A stretch of 64,000 nucleotides of DNA from Micrococcaceae bacterium Sec5.8 (GTDB lineage Bacteria; Actinomycetota; Actinomycetes; Actinomycetales; Micrococcaceae). Position numbers and translations under genes: made by a program. Positions within the stretch are counted from its first letter, which is position 1. The number at the start of each line of letters is the position of its first letter. The stretch lies in NCBI GenBank assembly GCA_039636775.1, contig CP143429.1:1364001-1428000 (forward strand). Reading direction: 5' to 3'. The notes below the pieces were generated by a model, which worked only from the letters and a program-made list of their open reading frames with translations, had not been told where the DNA came from and searched no databases. Positions 56,530-64,000 of this stretch are shown piece after piece.

Positions 56530-56596
56530 GAGGACCGTGTGACGGTGACGGCGCCGTCAATGACGGTCAGGAACCGACGATCGCCGGAGAGCCAAC

Positions 56597-56602
56597 TATC
56601 CT
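56597..56602 (+). promoter_or_regulatory. -10 box for leaderless aroG (TATCCT)
   Basis: TATCCT lies 6 bases before GTG 56609 and there is no ribosome site at a usable distance. Confidence 0.5.
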
Positions 56603-56608
56603 TAGAGG

Positions 56609-58042
56609 GTGACTGAGCTATCTGCGCCTACGGCCTACCCCCTGAACAGTTCCCTGAACGGCTCACCCCTGGCGGGTTCGGCCCTGACCAGCACCGCCCA
56701 GAGCGGTGCCGCCAACTATCCCGGTCTGGACCGCTGGCGGGAGCTGCCCGCCTCGCAGCAGCCGACCTGGTCGGATAAGGCTGTCTTTGACGCCTCCGTT
56801 AAGGAACTCTCCGTCCTTCCGCCGCTTGTTTTCGCCGGCGAAGTGGACATCCTGCGCGAACGCCTTGCGGCGGCGGCGCAGGGCAAGGCATTCCTGCTCC
56901 AGGGCGGTGACTGCGCGGAAACGTTTGAGGCGGCCACGGCGGACAAGATCAGTGCGCGGGTCCGCACTATCCTTCAGATGGCGGTTGTTCTGACGTACGG
57001 CGCCGCCATGCCCGTCATTAAGATGGGCCGGATGGCCGGGCAATTCGCCAAGCCGCGTTCCTCCAACGATGAGACCCGCGAGGGCGTTACGCTGCCGGCC
57101 TACCGCGGCGACATCGTCAATGGCTATGACTTCACGCCGGAGTCCCGGGCGCACGACGCCGGTCGGATGCTCAAGGCGTACCACACCTCCGCCTCCACCC
57201 TGAATCTGATCCGCGCATTCACCCAGGGCGGCTTCGCTGACCTGCGGCTTGTGCACCAGTGGAACAAGGGCTTCACGGAGAACCCCGCCCACGCCCGCTA
57301 CGAGTCGTTGGCCCGTGATATCGACCGGGCCATCAAGTTCATGTCCTCCTGTGGCGCGGACTTTGAGGCCCTCAAACGGGTGGAGTTCTACGCCAGCCAC
57401 GAAGCGCTGCTGCTGGACTATGAACGCGCCCTGACCCGCATCGATTCCCGTACCGGCTTCCCCTACGATACGTCCGCGCATTTCCTGTGGATCGGAGAGC
57501 GGACCCGCGAGCTGGAGCACGCCCACGTCGACTTCCTCTCCCGGGTGCGGAACCCCATTGGTGTGAAGCTTGGGCCGGGCACCTCCGGCGACGACGCACT
57601 GCGCCTGATCGACAAGCTGGATCCGGACCGCGAACCGGGCCGCCTGACCTTCATCACCCGGATGGGTGCCGGGAACATCCGTGAGAAGCTGCCTCCGATC
57701 GTGGAACGCGTCACCGCCTCCGGCGCCCAGGTCCTCTGGGTCACCGATCCCATGCACGGCAACACTGTGACCTCACCCAACGGCTACAAGACCCGTAACT
57801 TCGACGACGTCATCGACGAGGTGCGCGGGTTCTTCGAGGTCCACCACACACTCGGCACGGTCCCCGGCGGCCTGCACGTTGAAATGACCGGCGATGACGT
57901 CGCGGAGTGCCTTGGCGGGGCCGACCCGGTGGACCAGGAAGCCTTCCTGGACCGGTACGAATCGGTCTGCGATCCCCGCCTGAACCACATGCAGTCCCTC
58001 GAGATGGCATTCCTGGTATCCGGGGCCCTGTCCAAGCGCTGA
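56609..58042 (+). CDS. aroG: 3-deoxy-7-phosphoheptulonate synthase, class II
   Basis: The 477-residue class II DAHP synthase condenses phosphoenolpyruvate and erythrose-4-phosphate to open the shikimate pathway. Family signatures include LLQGGDCAETF, KMGRMAGQFAKPRSS, the YRGDIVNGYDF segment, GVKLGPGTSGDDALRLIDK and VTDPMHGNT. The length is typical of the plant/mycobacterial class II enzyme. Together with tyrA at 36959 it covers two steps of tyrosine synthesis in this window. The apparent leaderless start and the terminator after it make it a single-gene transcript. Confidence 0.95.
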   Translation: MTELSAPTAYPLNSSLNGSPLAGSALTSTAQSGAANYPGLDRWRELPASQQPTWSDKAVFDASVKELSVLPPLVFAGEVDILRERLAAAAQGKAFLLQGGDCAETFEAATADKISARVRTILQMAVVLTYGAAMPVIKMGRMAGQFAKPRSSNDETREGVTLPAYRGDIVNGYDFTPESRAHDAGRMLKAYHTSASTLNLIRAFTQGGFADLRLVHQWNKGFTENPAHARYESLARDIDRAIKFMSSCGADFEALKRVEFYASHEALLLDYERALTRIDSRTGFPYDTSAHFLWIGERTRELEHAHVDFLSRVRNPIGVKLGPGTSGDDALRLIDKLDPDREPGRLTFITRMGAGNIREKLPPIVERVTASGAQVLWVTDPMHGNTVTSPNGYKTRNFDDVIDEVRGFFEVHHTLGTVPGGLHVEMTGDDVAECLGGADPVDQEAFLDRYESVCDPRLNHMQSLEMAFLVSGALSKR

Positions 58043-58060
58043 CCCGGCCAGTCTGAGAAC

Positions 58061-58105
58061 AAGAGAAGCTCCGCCCGGCTGGTCCGGCCGGGCGGAGCTT
58101 CTCTT
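58061..58105. terminator. Bidirectional terminator between aroG and pknL
   Basis: 58061-58079 and 58087-58105 are perfect 19-base reverse complements (AAGAGAAGCTCCGCCCGGC and its partner) with a 7-base loop, between convergent genes. Confidence 0.9.
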
Positions 58106-58157
58106 GGGGCGGCGCTTTTATAGGTGGCTGAGCCACGTCAGAACTGGGCCGGATCCC

Positions 58158-60308
58158 TCACACCACGGTCAGGGTGACGACGGATCCCTCCGGGGCTTTG
58201 GTGTTCTTTGGATCCTGGTCCCGAACGGTGCCGAAGAAACCGCCCAGGAAATTCTCGACGCGGACCTCAAACCCCAGGTCCTCAAGTGCCTTGCGGGCCT
58301 CGCCGACCTGCTTGCCAATGAAGCTCGGAAGGTCAATCAGCTTCGGTCCCTTGGAAACGGTCAAGGTGACGGTGCCGCCCTTGGTCAGATTCCCGGAGGC
58401 CGGATCCTGCGAAACCACGGCGCCCTTGGGCACGTTCCGGTCAAAGACGGTGTCCGGTGCCACGGCAGCCTTCAGGCCGGCAGCTTCGATGGCCTTGACC
58501 GCGGCGGCCTGCTCCAGCCCGCGCACATTTGGCACCGGAATGGGTTGCGGTCCTTTGGAGACAGTGAGGCTTACCGGAGTGCCGTGCCGGACGGGGTTGC
58601 CGCTGCGGGGCGCCTGTCCCAGAACCGTGCCGGCGGGCGCGGATTCGTCGTATGTTTCAGATATCTGCCCCAGCGCCATTCCCGCGCCGTTGAGGATGGT
58701 CTTGGCATCCTCCAACGACTTACCGGACAGCTCGGGGAGCGCAAACAGTTCAGGACCCTTGGAAACAGCCAGTGACACCGGCTGGAACTTCCGGATGACT
58801 TCCCCGGCTCCGGGCTCCGATCCCACCACCAGCCCGGGGGCAACGTCGTCGTCGAAGACGTCCTGGATGCTGGACTGGAATCCGGCCGTGCGCAACAGCT
58901 GCTGGGCCTCGGCCACCGTCTTGTTCGCGAGCTGCGGGATCGTCCCGGGGGAGCCCGGCCCCATGCCGAAAAACCAGCCAGCACCGCCCGCCAGGAGCGC
59001 TGCAATCACCAGCAGGAGAATCCAGAGCAAACCGCGCCGGCGCGGATCTCCGTCATGCAGGCTCCGGACCGGCGTGGACGCCGCCCGCAGACGGGCTCTC
59101 TCCGCATCGCGGTCCTGCCTGCGCTGGATCCGCTTGCTGGCAGGAATCGCGCCGGCCTGCCCGGAGCCGATGTGCGGGGCGTAACTGCCGGGGTAGGGCT
59201 GCTCGGCGGGCGCGGACAGCGGGCCGTAGCCGGGGCGGCGCGGGGCGGACGACATCACGGTGGTCGGGTTGCTGCCGCGGGCGAGAAATTCCGTTGGCTG
59301 GGCTGGGTTGCCGATGACCTCGGTGGCACCGCCGCCGGCAGCGGTGCCGGCCCCGGAAGCCGGCGCCGCGCCGGAATCCGGGGTGCCGCCGGGCCGCGGG
59401 ACTGGCCGGCCGGGCGTGGGCGGCAGGGCCGGGTGAGCGGCGGGGGGTCGCAGGTCGAGCTCGGCATCGCTGAGGTTCCGCCGGATGTGGCGCAACTCCG
59501 AGAGTAACGAGTTTCCATCGACCGGGCGGTTTTCCGGGTCGTTGGCGGTGCACCACTGCACGAGTTCGTCGATTTCGGCAGCGAGCCCCGGCACGTGCTC
59601 GGAGGGGGCGCCGACAGCGGAGTTGACGTGCTGGTAGGCGACCTGGATGGGAACCTCGCCCTCGAACGGCTGCCTGCCGGTGATCATTTCGTAGAGCATG
59701 ATGCCGACCGAGTAGATGTCGCTGCGCGCGTCGGCCTGCCGGCCGAGCACAAGCTCAGGGGAGAGGTACGCCACTGTGCCGATCAGGGCTCCGGTACTGG
59801 TCGAGGTCGAAATGGCACGGGCCAACCCGAAATCTCCGAGTTTGATCCGGCCATCGTCCGCGATCAGCACATTCTCGGGTTTGATGTCGCGGTGGATGAG
59901 GCCCGCTTCGTGGGCGGTACCCAGGCCTTCAACGACCGGGTCGATCAGTGCCAGTGCCAGCCTCGGCGGGAGCGCGCCTTTGTCCTTGAGGACGTCGCGG
60001 AGGGTGTGGCCTTTGATGTATTCCATCACCAGGTAGGCGACGCCGCCATCTTCGCCCTGGTCCAGCACCCCCACGACGTGCGGGTGCGACAGGCGGGCGG
60101 CGGCTTTGGCCTCGCGGCCCAGCCGGTCGAGGAACTGCGGGTCCCCGGCCATGTGCGGGTGCAGCACCTTGAGCGCCACATCCCGTTCCAGCCTTTGGTC
60201 CGTAGCGACGTAGACAGTGGACATGCCGCCGCTGGCGAGCCTGGACTGAATCAGGTACCGGCCATCCACCAGGGTGCCAACGAGAGGGTCCGACGAATAA
60301 TCCTGCAC
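58158..60308 (-). CDS. pknL: PASTA-domain Ser/Thr protein kinase (PknL type)
   Basis: The protein has 716 residues. The cytoplasmic kinase domain (about 15-280) has the glycine loop LASGGMSTVY, Lys47 in DVALKVL, HRDIKPEN and DFGLARA, with activation-loop Thr residues in ISTSTSTGALIGT. A Pro/Gly/Ala linker and a basic segment precede one TM helix (about 424-446), then four extracellular PASTA domains to the C terminus. PASTA kinases sense muropeptides or lipid II. Convergence with aroG and closeness to an Rv2175c-like gene match the mycobacterial pknL locus, although pknL there is described with fewer or no external domains in some species; PknB type is the alternative name. Confidence 0.9.
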   Translation of the reverse strand: MQDYSSDPLVGTLVDGRYLIQSRLASGGMSTVYVATDQRLERDVALKVLHPHMAGDPQFLDRLGREAKAAARLSHPHVVGVLDQGEDGGVAYLVMEYIKGHTLRDVLKDKGALPPRLALALIDPVVEGLGTAHEAGLIHRDIKPENVLIADDGRIKLGDFGLARAISTSTSTGALIGTVAYLSPELVLGRQADARSDIYSVGIMLYEMITGRQPFEGEVPIQVAYQHVNSAVGAPSEHVPGLAAEIDELVQWCTANDPENRPVDGNSLLSELRHIRRNLSDAELDLRPPAAHPALPPTPGRPVPRPGGTPDSGAAPASGAGTAAGGGATEVIGNPAQPTEFLARGSNPTTVMSSAPRRPGYGPLSAPAEQPYPGSYAPHIGSGQAGAIPASKRIQRRQDRDAERARLRAASTPVRSLHDGDPRRRGLLWILLLVIAALLAGGAGWFFGMGPGSPGTIPQLANKTVAEAQQLLRTAGFQSSIQDVFDDDVAPGLVVGSEPGAGEVIRKFQPVSLAVSKGPELFALPELSGKSLEDAKTILNGAGMALGQISETYDESAPAGTVLGQAPRSGNPVRHGTPVSLTVSKGPQPIPVPNVRGLEQAAAVKAIEAAGLKAAVAPDTVFDRNVPKGAVVSQDPASGNLTKGGTVTLTVSKGPKLIDLPSFIGKQVGEARKALEDLGFEVRVENFLGGFFGTVRDQDPKNTKAPEGSVVTLTVV

Positions 60309-60426
60309 TCTACGATCCTAAGCGCTGGACAGAAACGGGCCCGAACCAACATGCGATCCGGACCCGTATCGTTATCCGCCGGGTTTTCCCGCAGGGGTGA
60401 ATTCCCGCGGCGCGCCCCCGGGGCTT

Positions 60427-61800
60427 CTAGCCGAAAGTGTTCCGGTGCGCCTTAATCGACTGTACGTAACGCTTGGTGTCCTCGTACAGGCCGTACTTAC
60501 TGACGGAGTACTGACCCTGGTAGTAGCCTGCGATGGCTGAGTCCAGGTTCGGGCTGGAACGGACCAGCTGGCGGATGATGGCGACGCCTGCCGTGGCGTT
60601 GTCATACGGGTCCAGCAAGTTCAACTTGCGCCCCACGAGGTCCGAGGCCCACTGGCCGGAGGACGGAATGACCTGCATGGTGCCGATCGCGTTGGCCGGG
60701 GACACCGAGCGGTGGTCGAAGCTGGATTCCTGGAAGGCGAAGGCCAGGGCGAGCGCCGGGTCCACTCCCATGCGGCGGGCGGAGTCCGTCACGATGGTCT
60801 TCATCTGCGCGCGGCTGGGGACCGGCGAAGCATTGAGCAGGGCCTTGTTCTGGTTGGCGGAATTGACCACGGCGGCCGGGTAGCTGTAGCCAAGGAAGGT
60901 GCTCGGAACGAGGGGAGTCACCGTGGCTCCGGGCTTCGTGGCGGCCGGTGCAAGGGACCCGCCCCGAAGCGCGAGCTTCTGGCCGGGGTAGATGATGCTG
61001 CTCATGCTCAGCCGGTTGGCGGAGAGGAGGTCAGCAAGCTTGATGCCGTTCCTGGCCGCGATGCCGGAGAGGGTATCGCCGGATTTAATGGTGTAGGAAG
61101 CCGGTGCCGGAGTGGCGGCCGGCGCCACCGGAGCTGGAGCCGAAGGTGTGGCCGGAGCAGAGGGGGCGGGGGCAGCACTGCCGCCGCCAATCCTGATCTT
61201 CTGGCCAGGGTAGATAGTGGAGCCCATGTTGAGCCCGTTCCAGCTAAGCACTTCCGAGAGCTTGGCACCGTGGCGGGCCGAGATGGCGCTGAGGGTGTCG
61301 CCTGATTTCACGGTATAGGAGCTGCTGGGAGCCGCGGGAACGGCCGGGGCCGCGGGAACGGCCGGGGCTGCCGCCTGGCCGCCGAGCGTGATCTTCTGGC
61401 CGGGGTAGATGATGGTGTTGGCCTGCAGCTGGTTCAGCTTCAGGATGGCATGGGTGTCCATGCCGAACTTGCCGGCGATCCCGCTGATCGTGTCACCGCG
61501 GGCAATCGTGTACTGGGCCGGAGCCGGGACCTGGGTGGGGCGGAAAGCGGACGGCACGGCGGCCGGAAGGAAGCCCGCAGGGATAACGGCCGGAGCCAGC
61601 GACCGGACAGTGTGGGACTGGGCCTGCGCCTGCATCGCTGCGGCAAGGGTGGCCGGGATGGCGCTGGGGCGCGACTCCGCCGCGGCCGGCTGGGCGATCG
61701 CCAGGGAAGACAGAATGACGGCGGGAAGGGCCGCCGTTGTGGCCGCGATCATGGGCAGGCTGGGCCTCGCGGCAGGTCTAGGCGAACGAAACGTCGTCAT
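60427..61800 (-). CDS. Secreted LysM-repeat lytic transglycosylase
   Basis: The protein has 457 residues. The signal peptide has a basic n-region (FRSPRPAARPS), a hydrophobic core (MIAATTAALPAVILSSLAIA) and a likely cleavage after QPAAA. Three LysM repeats follow (YTIARGDTISGIAGKFG, YTVKSGDTLSAISARHG and YTIKSGDTLSGIAARNG), each ending IIYPGQK or TIYPGQK, with Ala/Pro linkers. The C-terminal SLT domain has catalytic Glu in ALAFAFQESSFDHRSVSP and AIGTMQVIP. It would bind and cleave peptidoglycan outside the cell. ATG 61800 (MTTFRSP) has GAGGA upstream; the frame to 61872 adds residues that do not fit a signal. Confidence 0.9.
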   Translation of the reverse strand: MTTFRSPRPAARPSLPMIAATTAALPAVILSSLAIAQPAAAESRPSAIPATLAAAMQAQAQSHTVRSLAPAVIPAGFLPAAVPSAFRPTQVPAPAQYTIARGDTISGIAGKFGMDTHAILKLNQLQANTIIYPGQKITLGGQAAAPAVPAAPAVPAAPSSSYTVKSGDTLSAISARHGAKLSEVLSWNGLNMGSTIYPGQKIRIGGGSAAPAPSAPATPSAPAPVAPAATPAPASYTIKSGDTLSGIAARNGIKLADLLSANRLSMSSIIYPGQKLALRGGSLAPAATKPGATVTPLVPSTFLGYSYPAAVVNSANQNKALLNASPVPSRAQMKTIVTDSARRMGVDPALALAFAFQESSFDHRSVSPANAIGTMQVIPSSGQWASDLVGRKLNLLDPYDNATAGVAIIRQLVRSSPNLDSAIAGYYQGQYSVSKYGLYEDTKRYVQSIKAHRNTFG

Positions 61801-62075
61801 GGGAAAGGTCCTCTTCTCAGCGGCGAACGCTGGGGGTATGGCCGGCATTACTGGTGATACCAGTGTGACCAAAGTTATTGCTGTGGCGAATGTGATCTAG
61901 GTGAATCTCTCATGAATTGGGAATTAGCACAAGAACTGTTTGACAAAATACAAAGAGTTGTTTTGGGAGGTTCGCCCGGGCGGCCCGGGACCGGGCCCGA
62001 AGCGGTACGGGAACCGCAGCTGCCGGCGGCGACGCCGACTAGGCGCAGGGGTCCCCGGCATGGCAATCTTGATCC

Positions 62076-62429
62076 GTGAGTAATGTAGAAAGCCTTGTGG
62101 GCGAATGGCTGCCCCTGCCCGATGTCGCACAGCTGTTGAACGTATCGATTACCAAGGTCCACGCCCTCCTGGACGAGCGGGCGGTGGCCGCGCTGCGGGT
62201 CGGTGAGCGCCGGATCCGCTGTGTCCCCGCGGAGTTCATCCAGGACGGTCACGCCGTTGAGAGTCTCAAGGGAACCATTGTGGTCCTGGCCGATGCGGGT
62301 TATTCCGATGAGGAACTTATCACCTGGCTGTTCACCCCTGATGAATCACTGCGGGGCCGTCCGATCGACGCCCTGCGTGAAGGCCGCAAAACCGAAATCC
62401 GTCGCCGGGCACAGTCCCTGGCCTGGTAG
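62076..62429 (+). CDS. Rv2175c-family DNA-binding protein
   Basis: The protein has 117 residues. The winged-helix/HTH excisionase-like motif WLPLPDVAQLLNVSITKVHALLDERAV spans residues 11-37, and the C-terminal half has a conserved helical tail (DEELITWLFTPDESLRGRPIDALREG, residues about 78-103). In M. tuberculosis Rv2175c is a substrate of PknL, phosphorylated near its N terminus; the first ten residues here contain Ser but no Thr, so the same site is not preserved. GTG 62076 is the start; CAATCT 6 bases upstream is an imperfect -10. The partner kinase is about 1.8 kb away on the other strand. Confidence 0.85.
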   Translation: MSNVESLVGEWLPLPDVAQLLNVSITKVHALLDERAVAALRVGERRIRCVPAEFIQDGHAVESLKGTIVVLADAGYSDEELITWLFTPDESLRGRPIDALREGRKTEIRRRAQSLAW

Positions 62430-62466
62430 CAGCCGCCGCCGGGACGATCACCGCACACGCTTTATG

Positions 62467-62511
62467 CGACGCAGGCCCTACACCTCCTATAGAGGTGCAG
62501 GGCCTGCGTCG
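62467..62511. terminator. Bidirectional terminator between Rv2175c-like gene and idsA
   Basis: 62467-62486 pairs with 62492-62511 (20 positions, one mismatch) around the loop CTATA, between convergent genes. There is no long T run. Confidence 0.82.
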
Positions 62512-62574
62512 TCACCGGCCGTTAAACATGTCGGGGCACCGGGGCTGGGCGAACGCGGCAAACGCCCCGACAGC

Positions 62575-63669
62575 TCAGGCGGCGCGGCTGACGGTGGCCT
62601 CCGCCAGCTTGCGGAGCGCCGTTTTCGGCAGCTCCTCCAGCGGCAGAAGATCCAAGGCGGAATAAGCGGCACGCCCAAATTCGTCAATGAGCGACTCTGT
62701 GGCCTGGAGCGCCCCGCAGTCCGCGATGATCCGGCGGATTTCGTCCACGTCGGTGTCGTCCAGGCCGGGGCGGCCCAGCTTTGCGTCAATGAACTCCGAC
62801 TCGGCCGGGCTGGCCATGTCCAGGGCGAAGGCGATCAATACTGTCCGCTTTCCCTCGCGGAGATCATCTCCGGCCGGTTTGCCGGTCGTGACGGGGTCGC
62901 CGAAGACTCCCAGAACGTCATCACGGAGCTGGAAGGCCTCGCCGAGGGGGAGGGCGAACGCCGAGTAGCCGCGCAGCAGCTCGTCGTGGGCGCCGGCAAG
63001 GGCGCCACCGAGCGCCAGCGGGTGTTCAGTGGAGTATTTGGCCGACTTGAAGCGGATGATCGACTGGGCCCGGCTGACGGCACCGGCCCGGTCACGCCTC
63101 GGTCCGGCGACTTCCTCAAGGATGTCAAGATACTGCCCTGCCATGACCTCGGCGCGCATCAGGTTGAAGATCAGCCGGGCACGGGTTCCGGAAGCAGCGC
63201 TCGGGCCAATCTCGGTAAACGATTCCTCGCTGAAGGACAGGCACAAATCCCCGGTCAGAATGGCAGCCGCGTGCCCGAATCGTTCGCTGTCCAGCGCCCA
63301 ATCCTGCGCCGCGTGCAGTTCGCTGAACCGCCGGTGCACGCTGGGTCCGCCCCGGCGGGTGTCCGAGCGGTCGATGATGTCATCATGAATCAGCGCCGCG
63401 GCCTGGAAAAGCTCCAACGCCGACCCTGCGGTCACCACCTCTTCGGCTCCGGCCGTCCCGCCGGCGCCGCGCCAACCCCAGTAGCACATGAGGGCACGCA
63501 GGCGTTTCCCGCCCGTAACGAGGTTGGAGATTGATCCCATCAATGGATCGATGTCCGGGGAGATCGAGGACATCACCGATTGGCGGGCGGTGAGGAACTC
63601 GGTGAGCTTTCCGGCGACGGCGGCTACGTAGGCTGCCTGTTCCAGGCGCAACTGCTCCGCGAGGGTCAC
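62575..63669 (-). CDS. idsA: Polyprenyl (geranylgeranyl/farnesyl) diphosphate synthase
   Basis: The protein has 364 residues. The first Asp-rich motif is DDIID in ALIHDDIIDRSDTRRG and the second is DDVLG in FQLRDDVLGVFGDP; GGKRLRALM and the FKSAKYSTEHPLALG segment are also conserved. It elongates allylic diphosphates with isopentenyl diphosphate for menaquinone, carotenoid or undecaprenyl synthesis; chain length cannot be read with certainty, though IdsA2-type GGPP synthase is likely from context. Its start overlaps the stop of the upstream gene by 4 bases (ATGA). Confidence 0.92.
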   Translation of the reverse strand: MTLAEQLRLEQAAYVAAVAGKLTEFLTARQSVMSSISPDIDPLMGSISNLVTGGKRLRALMCYWGWRGAGGTAGAEEVVTAGSALELFQAAALIHDDIIDRSDTRRGGPSVHRRFSELHAAQDWALDSERFGHAAAILTGDLCLSFSEESFTEIGPSAASGTRARLIFNLMRAEVMAGQYLDILEEVAGPRRDRAGAVSRAQSIIRFKSAKYSTEHPLALGGALAGAHDELLRGYSAFALPLGEAFQLRDDVLGVFGDPVTTGKPAGDDLREGKRTVLIAFALDMASPAESEFIDAKLGRPGLDDTDVDEIRRIIADCGALQATESLIDEFGRAAYSALDLLPLEELPKTALRKLAEATVSRAA

Positions 63670-64000
63670 TTGACGGACTCAGCGGCGACGTTCGCGCCGA
63701 TGGTGAAGGTGGAAACGCCGGCGGCTTCGATCACGGAAAGATTGACCGTTTCGTTGTCGCCGCGGAGGAAGTCCTTGGACGGGACGGCGCCGACGGCTTC
63801 CCCCGGGACGGCCTGGAAGCCCTGGGCAAGAAGTTCCTTCGTGTAGAACGCCAGCACGTCGGCGGACGGTGCGGTGATGCTGCCCACCAGTGCCACGGTG
63901 GCTGGCGTAGTGGTCTTATCAAAACTGCTCGAGACAACTTTGGCGCCGGGCATCACCGGCAGGAGCGTCGCCGGAAATCCTGGTACCAGGGCGCCGACAG
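63666..64000 (-). CDS. Hypothetical protein upstream of idsA, 5' end outside window
   Basis: The frame is open to the right edge; at least 110 residues are visible. It reads VPGFPATLLPVMPGAKVVSSS at the edge, then a compact alpha/beta-like domain with LVGSITAPSADVLAFYTKELLAQGF and a C-terminal VSTFTIGANVAAESVK. No catalytic motif is recognised. The pattern of short strands, a Tyr-Thr-Lys helix and a polar core resembles small lipoprotein or sensor-like actinobacterial domains, but this is not an identification. The 4-base overlap with idsA implies co-translation. Confidence 0.7.
   Translation of the reverse strand, partial: VGALVPGFPATLLPVMPGAKVVSSSFDKTTTPATVALVGSITAPSADVLAFYTKELLAQGFQAVPGEAVGAVPSKDFLRGDNETVNLSVIEAAGVSTFTIGANVAAESVK

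Noticed and set aside
61801..62075. c-di-AMP (ydaO-type) riboswitch before the LysM-transglycosylase
   Set aside because: Such switches often precede actinobacterial cell-wall hydrolases, but the conserved core was not recognisable on the minus strand here; a covariance search could overturn this.
62203..63534. 443-residue plus-strand frame over idsA and the end of the Rv2175c-like gene
   Set aside because: It crosses a strong bidirectional terminator and lacks motifs; idsA on the minus strand has both Asp-rich motifs.

Overview
The window is high-GC chromosomal DNA from an actinobacterium, most likely Arthrobacter/Pseudarthrobacter (Micrococcaceae). The evidence is the 16S and 23S character, the tyrS-tlyA-nadK-recN-pyrG-xerD, parA-scpAB-rluB-cmk-der, gcvH-garA-ftsR and fadD-aroG-pknL-idsA gene orders, and frequent leaderless starts with a TANNNT box 6-8 bases upstream. 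Genus is inferred from sequence style and family knowledge, not from a search. I see no insertion sequence, prophage, integron or CRISPR array.

Layout. 1-4170: end of an adenine phosphoribosyltransferase-like gene, the RNA polymerase-associated motor helD, and tyrS. 4171-10254: a complete rrn operon with promoter, long AT-rich leader, 16S, tRNA-free spacer, 23S, 5S and terminator, including both pre-rRNA processing stems. 10576-20963: a core block in the mycobacterial Rv1691-Rv1701 order (TPR protein with a repeat-expanded N terminus, HAD phosphatase, small protein, tlyA, nadK, recN, pyrG, ADP-ribose pyrophosphatase, xerD). 21009-32963: a more variable segment with a MutT, a lipoprotein, the methylcitrate-cycle genes prpDBC with a GntR regulator and divergent prpE, and a CitAB/DcuSR-type two-component system divergent from a dctA dicarboxylate transporter. 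33136-41109: parA-scpA-scpB-rluB-tyrA-cmk-plsC-der (chromosome segregation, ribosome maturation, tyrosine synthesis), then tRNA-Pro(GGG). 41433-46503: an Fpg-type glycosylase, then gcvH-garA-ftsR-DUF151-merR (the Rv1826-Rv1830 order) and an orphan ParA. 46839-52147: pyruvate carboxylase and a long-chain acyl-CoA ligase. 52338-64000: ROK glucokinase, a small membrane protein, two tandem esterases, an acyltransferase, class II DAHP synthase, a PASTA Ser/Thr kinase (PknL type), a LysM-transglycosylase, an Rv2175c-type DNA-binding protein, a polyprenyl diphosphate synthase and the end of another gene.

How it works together. Propionate enters through PrpE and the methylcitrate cycle, giving pyruvate and succinate; pyruvate carboxylase refills oxaloacetate, and CitAB-DctA would bring in C4-dicarboxylates. 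GarA (which carries the ETTS phospho-switch motif), a PASTA kinase and the Rv2175c homologue indicate Ser/Thr phosphorylation control of TCA flux and growth. The most interesting non-coding signals are a nested stem structure in the gcvH-garA gap, paired TGTATACA operators 62 bp apart in the gntR/prpE promoter region, the leaderless start pattern, and a 111-bp coding repeat that alternates as a 222-bp dimer.
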